The notes under the pieces are model-generated. The model was not told the origin of the DNA. It was given only the letters and a program-made list of their open reading frames with translations, and searched no databases. A program made the position numbers and the translations under genes. A stretch of 64,000 bases of DNA from Scilla litardierei (taxonomy: Eukaryota; Streptophyta; Magnoliopsida; Asparagales; Asparagaceae), in the NCBI GenBank assembly GCA_030789695.1, contig CM061140.1, positions 172,942,319-173,006,318 of the forward strand, in the 5' to 3' direction. Shown here one piece after another: positions 35,562 to 48,623 of this stretch; the stretch's first letter is position 1; the number at the start of each line of letters is the position of its first letter.

Positions 35562-37700
35562 TCAAGCAGAACATAAACCCGTATGCTCAAACAAGTCTTT
35601 TGCAGCATCTGACATTGAATAGAATAAACATCAAATCAACATAGTCAAATTACATAAAAGCTAAGAATAGAACCTGTGGCAGGTTTTGCTTTCGAAAGCT
35701 ACAATAAATATTTTGTAAGTAAAATACAAACCATGCTTCATTGTCAGAGATGGATCTTTTTCTTCTACTTGCCCAACTATCTTTGCAGGATTTCCAGCAA
35801 CCATGCTATAAATCATAGAAATAAAAAAATTTCAATTAACCTATTCCATTGACATCTTATGTACTTCAATCATGGAGGTACGAGCCATAAGAATATAAGA
35901 TCATATGAAGAAAATAGATATAGAGCAGAAACTGATTAATTGAATTCAAAGATAAAGGCATAACTATGATTTGATGCTCCCTCCCTCGCATACATACACC
36001 CATTCGCAGAGGAGGAAATGTTATTTCCATAACTTCCGGAGTTTAAAGTAGGCATTCATAAAGTTTATTAGAAGTTCACACCATTCCATTTAAGTGATTT
36101 GATGTTACTACAAACAAATTACCTTCTGTAGACATCGACAAATGCATAAAACAAACATTAAGAAGACATTGATGTACAAAGTAGACATGCAGACAAGGAA
36201 ATTTTGGCAAGATAAATGAGTAATGTTATGTAATTGGGGATGCACTTTCATCTCTCCCTTTGACTTATATTAGTATAAACTAGCGAAGAATGAGGGGAGA
36301 GGCAAAGCATGGATGGGCAGAGGGGAGATAATGCTCAAATTCAGGATTGGATTAAACTGAAAAGGATGAGAAGGATTGGAAGATGCAGTTTTTATAAAGA
36401 AACCCTCTTTTCTACGTAGCACATCACTCCTATCATGAAACCGTGTTATGTTGGAAACATGTCAGATATCATGCCCTATATATTCTTTAGTATTTATGGC
36501 ATGTCAGCGTCATGTTGGGGGAGCCATATCCGCGCAACATAGCCCCTCTTTATTAGTTTTTTATATAAGAGGGTAGCTTATAGAATAAAAAAATCTACAA
36601 TGGTGACATTTAATGTGTCATTAATGGCTTAGGGGGTTACCAGTAAAAATGAAAGTTTATGGTATTTTAATGTACAAAAGAAAGTTGAGGGGCTTTCGTA
36701 AAAATAGCTTAATGTTCATGGAGTTCTCTTGAAATTTAGCCTAATTAATATTTTCTATATAAGCCAAATATAGAACCCTACCCCCAAAATACACAAGTGA
36801 AAAACAAAATATAGATAGGTGTGATCTGGTCAAATGTCAATGAGATAGCAGTATGCCCTGGTTCCTTCTAGTTCATAAATTCTAATAAGAAACACATAAT
36901 GCTCAAACAAATACTTGTGTGTGGAACACAATCAATAGAACTGACACAAGCATGCCCAAAAATGCTCACATAAATGAGATATCAACATTTTCTTTGCCAA
37001 ATATACTCAATGAGAAATCAACATGGAAATGAGAATATAAGAAGAGTTGGACGGGAAAACAAAAAAGAGAGGATCAAACCCAAGAGACGTTATTAAAAAC
37101 TTGGAGAAATTCCACATTCAAAGAAAGGTTATGGTGACTGTATATAGCAAAACATTATTAAGAACTTAGGAGTTCTAGCTAAGATTAAACTACAACTACT
37201 TAAGCTTCCAAATAAGATATGTCACAATTAAAACAATAGAAACATACATACCTCTTAAAGTTTATGGATAACTAAGAACAGTCAGATTTTTCATCGACAA
37301 ACTGTTACTGACCTGTGTGGAGGAATATCCTTTAAAACAAGGGAACCTGCAGCAACCATAGCACCTTCACCAACTGTTATACTGCCGAGAACTGTTGCAC
37401 CAGCTCCAATGAGAGCACCATGACCTATTTTAGGGTGTCTATCTCCAGATTCCTTACCAGTGCCTCCTAATGTAATACCCTACAACCATATATCCACAAA
37501 TGTAGCAGTCTCGTGGTTAATTTGCAGACATACCAAAGAGGCATAAGTATGGATCAATGAATAATCTAACAGTCTTTTCATGTACACAATAAATAGCATA
37601 AAACATCACTTTGAAGAAGGATGATAACACCACAAATGATAACAAATTCCTCTTTTGGGGATAGCAACAAATGAAAGCAAATAATAGTAGGGCAAGGACG

Positions 37701-37759
<59 letters not shown>

Positions 37760-37803
37760 GGATAACAACAAATGAAAGCAAATAATAGTAGGGCAAGAAG
37801 GAC

Positions 37804-37840
<37 letters not shown>

Positions 37841-40800
37841 TATGTATGTATCTGGTATATAGAAAGCATTTATTAATCTAAAAATTGCTTTGTTTTCCCA
37901 CAATGCCACCAAAGTTATGGCCCTAGCATGTCCTAATTTATCTTAGATTTTCACCGGTGTTCCTATATACAGAAGGAGTATCATAGTTTGCTATCAGACT
38001 ATTAGAGACACATCCCATACTAGGCCCCTAACACTAGCCCATTTGTTAGAGACACAACACATACTAGGCCCCTAACACTAGCCCATTTGTTAGAGACACA
38101 ACACATACTAGGCCCCTAACACTAGCATTGCTAAGGAAACATCGCATACTAGGCCCTTAACACTGGCTCACACCCAAATTGTTAAGTATTAGCTAGCATC
38201 CAACCCAAAACCAATTGATATTAGGTAAAGATGCCATCTAATACTTAAACATTTCATTTCTTTTGTTCTTGCCTGATGTGGAACGAAGTGGGATCTTAAC
38301 ACAGACCTCCGGTAAAAAAACATATTGCAAGGACTAATTGCAAAATGCTTGTCTTCACATTCGATGCTTCAATCATGTGAGAGAATGTGTTTAGACTTGA
38401 TGTTGTATCCAGATTAGCTCGAGTCTTGCAAACATACTAGAAACCACAATTTTGACTTAAAAACATGTAGTTAAGAACTTAATGTAATACTGGAACAAAA
38501 TGCTTGCAGCTAAGAAATAAGAATTATAGACAACCATGGAGCTTATGTTAACGAATGCTTCTTGAATTTAAGATAGTGGTGTTCAAATTAAAATTGATTA
38601 TAGTGCATGTACCATAGAGATACTTCTAGTTCCACACCAATCATATCCTATCTCTAAGGCATTGAAAGATCAAAAATGAATATGCATCAAATGATCATGC
38701 ACAAAAGATTTTTCTCTGATTATTGTACTAAATTAACACTTTGGTTCAAACAAATATGGTGCAACAAGAGATACTGAGTTCAAAAGTCTACTTCATATTA
38801 ACAATTTCCAAAAAAAAAACTCACCTATACAGCAACTTCCACTAAATGGTACTTAATAAAATAAAATAATAAACAAAAACACTTAAAGTCATACATGTGA
38901 AGTCAACAAATTGACTCCCAAAGCATCCATCATATCACATGAAAAAGAAATGCTTGCCTGCATCATCGAAACCCGGTTCCCCACAACAGCAGTTTCACCA
39001 ATTACTAAACCTGTTCCATGATCCAACAATATTCCCTCCCCAATTTTTGCAGCTGCATAGTATTTATGAGAGAAAAGATATCAGGACAACTGGATTATAC
39101 AAACATATAACAACAACAATCATTCTACTAAGTCAGTTCAGAGGAAAAGAGAATGTCAATGGATTAAACATTCAATAAATAAAGAAAAAGGAGAAACAAA
39201 ATACATATTTCAACAGTATGTCTTCTGCAACAAACCTTCTAGTTATGAGAAAATATTTCAACCACGAATAAGAAAGCCACCCTGTTTTTTAACATTTGAC
39301 GTAAATGGTTCGGGTGAAGTTTAACAATAATTGAATACTGTGAGATGATTAAGATTGATAGTAATTCAAACCTATGACTTAACGACACAAAAAAATGTCA
39401 TTGCTAACAAGGTGGCAAACATAAGAAATGTGGAATTCTCCAAGATTCAGACATGGGAACACTACAAGCATGCATGCATGCACATGTGCATACATGCATA
39501 CGTACATACATATAGTGATGACATGATGAGCTGGTAAGCGGAAATTCTTATTGTTAGCCAGCCAAATTGGCTACAAGAAACAATAATTGATATTGTTCAT
39601 CTAGAAGCAAATATCAATAGATCTATACCACAAAAACTTAGATTATTGGACCCCTAGAAAATATGGATGAAGCTATTCCAATATTAGGGCTTCCCAAGCA
39701 GCTTTAAAAGTCATTCATGTTGTGAACACTTGATAAATCTAGGAGAGAGTTCCAAGCAGTAAATTTGTCCAAGAACAATTATGCTGATTATGGATTTGGA
39801 TAGTAAAATCCAGTAGAGAGATCTTTTAATGGATTGACCAAGAACAATGATGCTGATTATGGATTTGGATAATCGATTAGGCTAGATCATGATAATAATG
39901 TTAGTTCATTGTCTTGTCTTATCATTTTTCGATACACACACAAGGTATATACATGCATATGTACACACATACATGTTAATACATATATATGCACATATTC
40001 ACACATGCATACAGACATAAACATATGCCGCACATGTATCCATACATATACACATGCACACATGTATATACATATATACAAACTTACGTACGTACTTCAA
40101 TATATAAATATATAAATAAACTATTCTATACTTGAGATGATCAAATATGCAGATCTAACCCATCTAAATTAAGAAGTGACAATCCAAATGAAAAATCTAC
40201 TTCATTGTATGTGATCTAACATATTTAAACTATCTATAAATGAAAATTCAAATTATTCAAATGTCATACATTACCAATAGGCTTAATAACCCAACACATC
40301 AATATCATACATTACCATGGGTCTTTCATGCAATATTTAAGCAAGAAAACAGAAAGAAAAAAAGGAAAATAATTTTAATGTCACAAAAGGGTATAATTTT
40401 GTCACACAGTAAAAACCTGGGTGAATATCATGCAATAACATACCTGGGTGAATATCAACAGCAAAAACCTACAAAAGGATACAAACAGTAAAATTATGTC
40501 ACAAAAGGGTATAATTTTGTTCAAGGGACAGTAATGTTCCATAACGCTTAACCACCTCACTAATTCGGCTTTGTAATGCCAATGCTAATACTTTCCGTCC
40601 TTGATTCCACAATGCATGCGCTACACGATACGACTGCAGGGAATGGTAACCCTGAAGGAAAACACACAAGCATTCAATACAACCATAGTTTGTACTGTAA
40701 ATAAAAAGGACAGAATTTTACCATAAGCAGTATAAACTCATTTTTAAGACGTCAAAAATTGGACAAATTTGTATTCAGGGGCGTAACTACATTGTGTTTG

Positions 40801-43155
40801 CCCTGGGCAGCTGCCCAGGGCAAGAAATAAATAAACTTTCGTATATATTGACTACAACTGGCCGACTCGCCCACTTGGTTAGTGGGCTGTGCATCTAATT
40901 TGAAGGTTGCTGGTTCGAGACCGCCAAACTGCAGCATGGACTATTTTGTATATAATAATGTAACAAGCCGGGTTGTGCTATTAATCTGCATGTGATATAT
41001 ATTGTAAATTTATAAACTTTTTCCTCAGTTATGAAATTCTATACAATTTAAAATTTTGTATATATTATAACAAGGTGGCCTATTAGCTCCCTCGGTTTGA
41101 GGGTTGAGTGTAGACTGTAAATTTATAAAAACATTCCTCATTTATTAAACTCTAAATTAAGTCATACAATTTTGTGTAAAGAACTTGTTGTATAAATTCC
41201 TTAACAAAACATTTTAAGTTGGTCAATCAATTTTTCAGATGCTTTCGCAACCGTCTATTATTAACTTTTGCATTAACATTCGTTTGAACATGTTCATTTG
41301 TAGAATTTTGCAATTAGATCCAACAAAAAATATGTTCTTCATCAGGGGCGTAACCATCCTTGGCTTGCCCTGGGTAAAAATAAAAAAAATTATATATTAT
41401 GTTTCATTTCACTCACTCTCTTTATGCCTCTCTTTGCTCTCTCTTGCTGCTCGATATTATAGTTTCAAAAGGTCCACATCCTTATCTCCATCTGACCCCA
41501 TCCGATCTCTCCATTGTAAGCGTAACTATTGCATTCTGATCTCTCTGAAACTCTGTGGCCTCTCTCCTGGCGATTTCAAAGTATCAAAATTCTTTAGTGT
41601 TTTTGTTTTATGCTTTTTTTTTCAAATTTTCCCCGTAGATCTGGATGCGTTTTGTTGTTGTAATTTTTTAGAATTTAATAATGTTTTTAGGGGGTTCCAC
41701 CTACTAGTTCTACATCCAATTGACGCAATGACTAAATACATGTGCTTCAAGCTATGATTGTTTTGCTTTACTTGAATTATGTTTTTCTCCCCATTTATGG
41801 GTTTTTTGGCTAAAACATTAATTTTCAAGATCTATCTTTTTTGATTTATTCGATTGCGTATTTAGCTCTAATTACCTTAAGATTTTGGTTGCACTATATT
41901 ATCATTCAGTATAAATTTAGTATAATAGTTTTTAAGCAGTAAAAGTAGGTTTTGCATTGAATTTCTTATTTATTTTAATATAGAATGTTTTTCGATATCT
42001 TTCTTTGATTAATAGAGATTTCATGTATTTGTTTATATTTTGAGCTTAGTAAAACATTTATCAGACTGACTTTTTCATTTTCATTGGTTAATATTATCAT
42101 TTTCATTGTGGCATCATGTATGCTAATTTATTTCCCTACAAAAAAATTCTCAAAGCAACATCCAAAATATGTACGATTATTTTTTTGATTAGTTACATAA
42201 TTACTTAAAAGCACATTCGTAGATGTGATAAACATCCATCGTTAATGAAATTCAACATTGCGACCTCTGTTCGGTATGAAACCAGTGGTAGAAAGCCAAT
42301 ATTATTTTTAAATATTATTCTTTCATCTTTAATTTCGTCCAGGGCAAAAAAAAAAAATCCTGGTTACGCCACTGTTTGTATTCCCTAAAGAAGAAAGAAA
42401 TGAGTAGAACTTGTCACCTTATGCTAACAAGAATTTATTACAAAACAACGTCATACCTTAAGGTACAACAAAGCCCAGCTATATGATGCACAAGCAGGAT
42501 CTCTATCTTTGAATGCCTTTACACCAAAATCAATTCAAGGAGTCAGTTGACATAAATTTCTCAACATTAACATTAAAAAAGGATAGAAATATAAAGAGGT
42601 GAAACTAAAATGCATCCATAGATGGCAACAGAATCACCTGAACATCCAGGCGAACTGAGCGTTGAATACCTCTATCGTTCATCATAACGTCATCGAAAAT
42701 GTCAATCAGCTGCGTCGCCAGCAGCGTCGGATTCTGAAGTCTATTCGCCAGTACGAATCCCAACGCTCGCTCCAAGCAATCATGAGACAACACGCTGGCG
42801 TACAAGAAGCTGCTCAAAATTGGCTCTTTCTCAGCCTAAAAGCAAGAACCAATCAAATATTACCAATTCTTTCTTCTTCTTTTTAAGAAATCAAGGAAAT
42901 GTGAGAAAGCTCGAGAACCTCGGACTTGGCTTCAGCTCTGATAGAATCCCATATAGGGTCGGCCGAAATCTCGAAATCAGAGATGACCTTCATCGAATTC
43001 GCGTTGAGGCTCATATTCCCCATCGCATAGATTGGAAAAATGCACTCCGAACGGCACGTTAGAGACCAAGAATTCGAACTTGCGAACGGCAAAGACTTGG
43101 ATTTCACTTCATCGTCGTCCGCCATCTCTCTAACCAGCACGCAGCCACACGACAT
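35562..43155 (-). CDS. SERAT3: Serine acetyltransferase, SERAT3 type, nine exons, complete
   Basis: Minus-strand exons are 43155-42919, 42835-42638, 42516-42457, 40651-40556, 40468-40444, 39052-38958, 37479-37313, 35805-35732 and 35608-35562, joining in phase to about 332 residues. The enzyme transfers acetyl from acetyl-CoA to L-serine, giving O-acetylserine for cysteine synthesis. The helical N-terminal domain is clear ([19 protein letters not shown]). The left-handed beta-helix carries active-site motifs [17 protein letters not shown] and [17 protein letters not shown]. The C-terminus is short. Many introns and no transit peptide fit the cytosolic SERAT3 group, known for low activity. Two in-frame ATGs (43155 and 43125) are possible starts; the second has the better context. 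Intron 6 begins GC rather than GT. Intron 3 contains a hAT element. Confidence 0.93.
35806..37312 (-). other. SAT intron 7, no other feature recognised
   Basis: About 1.5 kb of AT-rich intron between exons 7 and 8. No TE ends or coding segments were identified. Confidence 0.6.
37700..37840. repeat. Two (GA)n microsatellites in a local tandem duplication
   Basis: GA runs occupy about 37705-37756 and 37808-37838. Each is preceded by nearly the same flank (ACAACAAATGAAAGC ... AGTAGGGCAAG), so a segment of roughly 100 bases including the repeat was duplicated. Lies in SAT intron 6. Confidence 0.9.
38002..38170. repeat. 44-bp tandem repeat, about four copies
   Basis: Units start at 38002, 38046 and 38090 with TTAGAGACAC and contain ATACTAGGCCCCTAACACTAG. 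A fourth, degenerate unit follows. The first three are nearly identical. Located in SAT intron 6. Confidence 0.9.
39940..40100. repeat. Alternating purine-pyrimidine (CATA/CACA) low-complexity tract
   Basis: About 160 bases of imperfect ACAC/ATAC/CATG alternation in SAT intron 5. A similar shorter tract is at 39470-39515. Such tracts can adopt Z-like DNA, though nothing here proves a function. Confidence 0.75.
40776..42374. mobile_element. Non-autonomous hAT element (1599 bp) in SAT intron 3
   Basis: The left end CAGGGGCGTAAC (40776) and the right end, CAGTGGCGTAACCAGG on the minus strand (42374), form inverted termini. The 8-bp TSD TTTGTATT is perfect at 40768-40775 and 42375-42382. A second left-end-like sequence, CAGGGGCGTAACC, begins at 41343, so the element contains a partial duplicate or a nested relative. 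It fills about 1.6 of 1.8 kb of the intron. The interior has no transposase. Confidence 0.93.
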
Positions 43156-43449
43156 CTCGATTGAAATTCTAGGGTTTCGTTGGGAAATAAGTACCACAGA
43201 GCGCGAGCGAATTTAAGGAAGGAAGCGAAAGCGAAAGCGAGAGCTACCTTAAAACGAAGCTGAAAAAAAAGGACAAGAGGAAATAGTTGCAGCAACTTGC
43301 GATAACCGACGCGAGAGAGAGAGGGGCGAGAAATGATGGAGGTGCGGAGAACTGAAAACGCCCACTCAACCCTGGCCTTTGAGCACGGTGGGCCAGGGAA
43401 TTCAACGGCCGAGGGATGGTTGAAGCGAATCCTGACAGTCCGTCGGTGC

Positions 43450-43590
43450 GCAATTATTTGTCTGGTTCGGGCCGACATATAGATTCGGCCCGTAAAGCCG
43501 AACAGTAAAGCCTATGAAGGCCCACCCCATCTGCTGGCCCATCTAGCGACCCCCCTACAACGCAGCGCAAATTATTTGTCTGGTTCGGGC
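43450..43590. repeat. Direct repeat upstream of SAT
   Basis: AATTATTTGTCTGGTTCGGG occurs near 43450-43470 and again near 43570-43589, in the 5' flank of the SAT gene. The second copy runs into the hAT MITE insertion site. Confidence 0.8.
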
Positions 43591-43596
43591 TTTGAG

Positions 43597-44376
43597 TAGG
43601 GCGGTTGACGAACAAAACGTTCGACGAACTACTCGTGAACAAGCTCGGTACATGTTCGTTTACATTCGTTCGGGAAACTTAATGAACAAGCTTGAACAGA
43701 TTTTTAGAGCTGGGTTAGTAAACGAACAGAGCTTGAACATAACTATATTCGTTTATTTATGTTCATGAACAAGCTCGCTAAGTGTTCGTGAACAAGCTCG
43801 TTAAGTGTTCATGAACAAGCTCGTTAAGTGTTCGTGAACAAGCTCGTTAAGTGATGTTTGTTAACAAGCTCGTTAAGTGTTCGTGAACAACCTCGTTAAC
43901 TGATGTTCGTGAATAAGCTCGTTAAGTGTTCGTGAACAAGGGCTTGAGTGAACTAAAATTAAAATTAAACACTCACCTCTTCAAATTGAATTAAACACAT
44001 CCACCTCTTCAACTTCCCAGCTTCTCACTCCTAGACTCGCAGGCTCCCAGCTCTCTTTTGGTCCATTGCCATTGTTCGTTCGTTTGTTTGCAAATCTGTT
44101 CATGAACAAGATTGATTGTGTGTTCGTTAACACGTTCCCGAACATGTTCACGAACAAGCTCGATAAGTCTTGTTAATGAACAGAACGTTCATTCGGTAAG
44201 CTCGGTTTACGTTCGTTTATGTTCATTTACGTTCGTTCGGTAAGCTTAACAAACAAGCTTGAACATGCTTTTAGAGCTCGGTTAGTAAACGAACAGAGCT
44301 TGAACATGGATTTTGTTCATGAACAAAACCAAACACACTGTTCAAGCTCGTTCAAGCTCGTTCGTCAACAGCCCTA
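43597..44376. mobile_element. hAT MITE (780 bp) made of GAACAAGCTCG repeats
   Basis: Ends TAGGGCGGTTGACGAAC (left) and TAGGGCTGTTGACGAAC (right, minus strand) are inverted repeats. The 8-bp TSD GCTTTGAG is perfect at 43589-43596 and 44377-44384. The interior is a dense array of GTTCGTGAACAAGCTCGTTAAG-like units, at least seven between 43770 and 43940. Inserted between the divergently spaced SAT 5' end and the cyclin gene 3' end. Confidence 0.95.
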
Positions 44377-44384
44377 GCTTTGAG

Positions 44385-45187
44385 ATCAAGAAGCTATGCT
44401 GCGTGTGATCTATTCATTCTGCAACTTCTCGAGGCATACAATGATGGAGCCTGCAATTAGCATCATCATTTAAGGAAGTATTATGTCTTTATTGGCTTGA
44501 ACAATTTTCTTGCGATTTCAAATCTTGAGATGTCAAATATCAAAATTAAAATTATTTTCTACGTAATCATTTTACGAGAAAAGTTATGGAAAGGAATGCG
44601 TGCACGGATTGAACATGTCTACAAGTAGATGGAGATTGCAAAATGGATGAAGATTTGCTGATTATATAGAAAGGAATCAAAACCCTAATGATGATGATTG
44701 CAAATCCAAATTTGCAACCTCTTGATAAACTTGAGCAACCGTATTTTGGATGCAACTCTTGTAAACGTAGTAATATGCTTCTATCAACAACAAGCGCCGG
44801 GAAAAAGAAAATGTAAAAAGAAAAAAATTCTCCAGAAAAATAAGTTAAAAAAGTAAAGAATACTTCTTATTTTACCACCAAGCATAATAATGACATGAGT
44901 CACTTTACAACATTCCACTTCAAGATAAAAATAAGATGATATACACACTCATGAGCGAGACAGCAACTGCATGAGATGCTTTGGAGACCTAGCTTGCTCA
45001 AACCACACACAGACATGAACGCATTACCGCAACTTCAGCTGCGAAAATTTTGCAACTTCTGTTGCACCCATCAGTTTATCAGTGCATTTCCCGAATATAT
45101 GTACCCTTCTCTTTTAAGTTAGCCATTATAAACCACTTAGTATGTCAAAAGGACATGTATCGGGTTAGCCAGGGGCCCTCTGCCCTG
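44385..45187. other. Intergenic, including the cyclin 3' UTR; nothing else seen
   Basis: AT-rich sequence between the hAT MITE and the cyclin stop codon at 45188. The right part must contain the cyclin 3' UTR. Confidence 0.6.
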
Positions 45188-48100
45188 CTAGGGTCTTGTA
45201 TCCAGCAAGAAAAGAGCAGGTTCTGATGATTTTGCTGCACATCCAAACTTAAAAGTACTGTATTTCCTGTGCACCCCAGTGAGCTTCCCCGCTCCGGCCT
45301 TCTGATGAAAATTTACCATCATCCTCGAACACTCCCTACGATTCAAAAGTCGCTATAAGCAATGATGAACTCTCTCTCACGGAACAAGTTTGCCCAAGAA
45401 GTAAAACATGTCATAAGAAAGACTTACAGAAGCTGATCTTCAGTATATGTAGTGTACAGCTCGCTAGTCTTTGTCCAGTACTTGAACCCTTTAAGACTGC
45501 ACTGTGCAGTGTATATGGCCGCGGCGGCCAACAATGAAGGTCGGAATTTAAGCATTTGGTACTCGACAAGGCAAAGCTCAACGATGAAGTAGGAAAGGAG
45601 CTCCAACTGAAAAAAAATGGAGGGTTTGAAAATCAACCACATTATTTCGGTTGCAGAATCTGGCATAAAAAGGAAAATGTGCATACCTTCTTATCGGAAT
45701 CAGCTGCCTTCAAGAACCTCTGCATAAAAACATAAGGAGTCGGCACAGACATGTTAAACTGCAAGGTGTTCACAATCAATCTCTCCTGTTGCGTAACATA
45801 ATGTACACACAGATGGTCAGTAAGAAGGTATTTAAAAAATTGTCATAATTGACAGGAAAGCAAAAGATAATATCACCATTTCTAGGACTTCTTCTCTTGT
45901 GTAAGCGCGGTCAGAGATTAGGATCAGATCCTCCACCACTGGAACCGATACTTCCTCATACTTGCAAGCCAGGAGCATTGCTGTTACTCCAACAAGTTGA
46001 AGCTTCTTCCTGACAACGGTCTGTCTTGCTAAAAATCGATCTATGATGTTGATAGTGAGATATAGTGTCTCTTCCATGAGCTCAAATTTGTAATGAACCT
46101 GACCATGTTTGAAAAGAGAAGAAATTAATGCAATCAAGAAGAACTGAATTAGTCAGTTTCAAAGGATTACATGGTCAAAGAATTTGTACCTCTATCAGCC
46201 AGTCGATGAGAATAGATCGCATTTTTTCATTGATGTCAAATTGGTTGGACATATACTCGGGATTGGCACAGCCAGTAACCTGCATGAATTAAGCAATAAA
46301 CATTCGGCAACCAATGCTGGTATATATGTTCAAAGCCAAAAGACTGTTTGAATAAAATATGGCATTGGAACCCTCGAAGTTGAAAGCTTTTAGAATGTTC
46401 TTAAAGTGTTAGATACATTAAGAATGATCCAGTAGTCCTTGAAGGGTTCAAAATATTTTATCATAAATAGGAAGTTGTTTAAATATATCTCACTAGGTTT
46501 GGTATTACATATTTTCAACACCATAACAATTCAAGGTTTATGTTTGACACATTATGAAACACTTTTGTACAGGCTCATTATGCTGACATCTACGCCTAAT
46601 TTTCACAAAACTACCTTTATCTTTCATATTTTTCCCGCAGTACTATCCTCAACTTTTTAAATCACAGATCATATACTTCATTTCTCCTCAATTGGCTCCT
46701 CTAACACAATTAACCACAAATGTTGTTCTGTAAAAGATAAAGAAAGTATTGTGAAAAAACCCCGTGGAAAATAAATGCAGTTTTGTGAAAGTTATCCATA
46801 AATTAAACTTATTTCACATTTTCCGTTAATGGTATTATAAAAACTAATTGGGAAAAAAGTAAAATATATGGTAGTATTCAGTAATTAAAGGCGTTGATAA
46901 AACCATGAAAGATATAAGTAGTTTCGCGAAAATTAGCCTGCATCTTCACGAAACACTTTCTACAAGCTAACTCGATTGGATCAGATTTTACTTGTATAAA
47001 CTACTATCTTTTTTTTCCTGAATTTTTTAAGCTACAAACGTCATTACCGAGAATTATTCAACCATCGTTTATTCGCATCAATATTATCGCAAAAGATTTA
47101 GATGCATTGGTATCCTAAAAGCAGAAATCTTCACCAGTTAACAATTTTTGATGTTCACCTATTTCACTTATTTTCACCATACACCAGTTTCTACTTAAAA
47201 ATATTATTTTACTTTAACCAAATTTATTTTTATATACATGCAACAAATGCCATTAGAGAGAACAATTGAACAACTTCCTTCGACAAGCAAAATAGTTACA
47301 AATGACCAAACTTTACCTCGGCCCGTTTGTAGTAGCTGTAAATATCATCGATGTACTCAACGACTGCCAATGGGTTATTCGAATCGCAGCTATCAATGTC
47401 GATTTCGTTTTCCTCAACTAAATCCTCCATCACAACCTCCTTGGCGAGCTCGCAGTCCTCCTGAAGACACAAAGTAGGATTCCATCCATGAAGACCTACA
47501 CTGAAGCAAGACAAAGAAGCGGAAAATAGAAAAGCCGAACCATTTCTTCCAAATCCTCGACCATTGGCAAGTCATTAATGGCATTGAAGGTAGGTTTCTT
47601 GTGTCTCTCATTCCCAATAACCCCATGCTTACTGTTACCACCCTCCTACAAAAATCCAAGGACAACTCTTTGAGGAAATCCAACAAACAGGTTGATGCAA
47701 CACATCAATTCTTTCAACAACAACAACAAAGAATAATACCTCGTGATAATGTTGTGATTTGTTTGCCAAAGTAGCAGCAAATTTCCTTTAAAAGGCGATC
47801 AGATCAATAAAGATGTATACAATTTGCGGAAAGACGAGAAATTTGGGAAAGGGGGGAAGGTTTCTTTCCAACCTTGTCATCGGCCGCCGGGCTGCAAAGG
47901 TTTGATTCTGGTCTCCAATGACATTCTTTCTGCACAAAAATAGAAATTAAGATTAAAGACAGTGATTTGAGTAGGAAACCCAAATTTATTCAACAATGCT
48001 TTTTTAAAACGGTTAAAAAATTTACTCTGCCAATGCCCTCTTAGTCACCGCACACGGGTAAGGAGGAGCACCAACCAAATTCCTAATATCCTTCAGCGCT

Positions 48101-48254
48101 CTCCTATTCCCCATGTCTAGAAAAAAGAAATCCAAATCTAAATCTCTCAAAGATCGCTACGTTTAAGTTAAAGACCAATTCTTGCGAAAGAAACAATACC
48201 TCTGATGTTTACAGGCTTCATCGCTCCTCGGTTCTCATTTGCTCCCTCCATCAT
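45188..48254 (-). CDS. CYCB2: G2/mitotic B2-type cyclin, eleven exons, complete
   Basis: Minus-strand exons are 48254-48200, 48116-48026, 47929-47873, 47785-47740, 47645-47541, 47460-47317, 46279-46190, 46098-45877, 45785-45687, 45606-45428 and 45335-45188, joining in phase to 411 residues. B-type cyclins activate CDKs at G2/M. A destruction box RALKDIRN near residue 25 marks the protein for APC/C degradation. The cyclin box starts with [18 protein letters not shown] and continues with [13 protein letters not shown]. The C-terminal cyclin fold ends in a tail of the kind seen in plant B2 cyclins ([20 protein letters not shown]). MSA-type promoter motifs lie upstream. All introns are GT-AG, and the gene appears intact. 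Subtype number cannot be assigned by eye. Confidence 0.95.
46280..47316 (-). other. Cyclin intron 6, no other feature recognised
   Basis: About 1 kb AT-rich intron, much longer than the other introns of this gene, which suggests an old insertion. No TIR or TSD was identified. Confidence 0.55.
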
Positions 48255-48623
48255 CCTAAAAACCCCACCAGAAACCCACAATTCAAGACTATAACAAATC
48301 GAACCCCAGAAACAGAAGGAAAACACATCAAAGAATCGATCGGGACCTCAAATATTGCAGCGATGGGGGGATCAGAGAGAGAGCCTCGGCGAGAAACCCC
48401 CCAAAGATCGGGTCTTTTTGATAGAATTAATTAATCGCCGCTCCCCCCTCTCTCCAAAATTCCTCTATATCGCTCTCTCTCTTCGAGAGAGTAGCGACTG
48501 GCTAGTGAAAAAAATAAAAAAGGATTTTTTAAGAGAGAGATTTTTGCAAGAATGAGCGGAGAAATGTCTGAGATTAAGAAAGAGAGGGGGTGGCGTTCTC
48601 TCTCTTTCGCTTTTAAGTTTGCG

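Noticed and set aside
37517..37912. Serine/leucine-rich open frames on the minus strand
   Set aside because: Translation of (GA)n/(CT)n microsatellites.
38002..38170. Possible CRISPR-like array (44-bp periodic repeats)
   Set aside because: Contiguous tandem units without unique spacers, in an intron of a plant nuclear gene.
40855..40935. tRNA-like sequence with TTGGTTAGTGGGC and GGTTCGAGACC boxes
   Set aside because: No acceptor stem can be formed and it lies inside the hAT element in the SAT intron. At most a SINE-like or pseudo-tRNA remnant.
41239..41757. 172-codon open frame in the SAT intron
   Set aside because: Within a non-autonomous hAT element and without any transposase motif.
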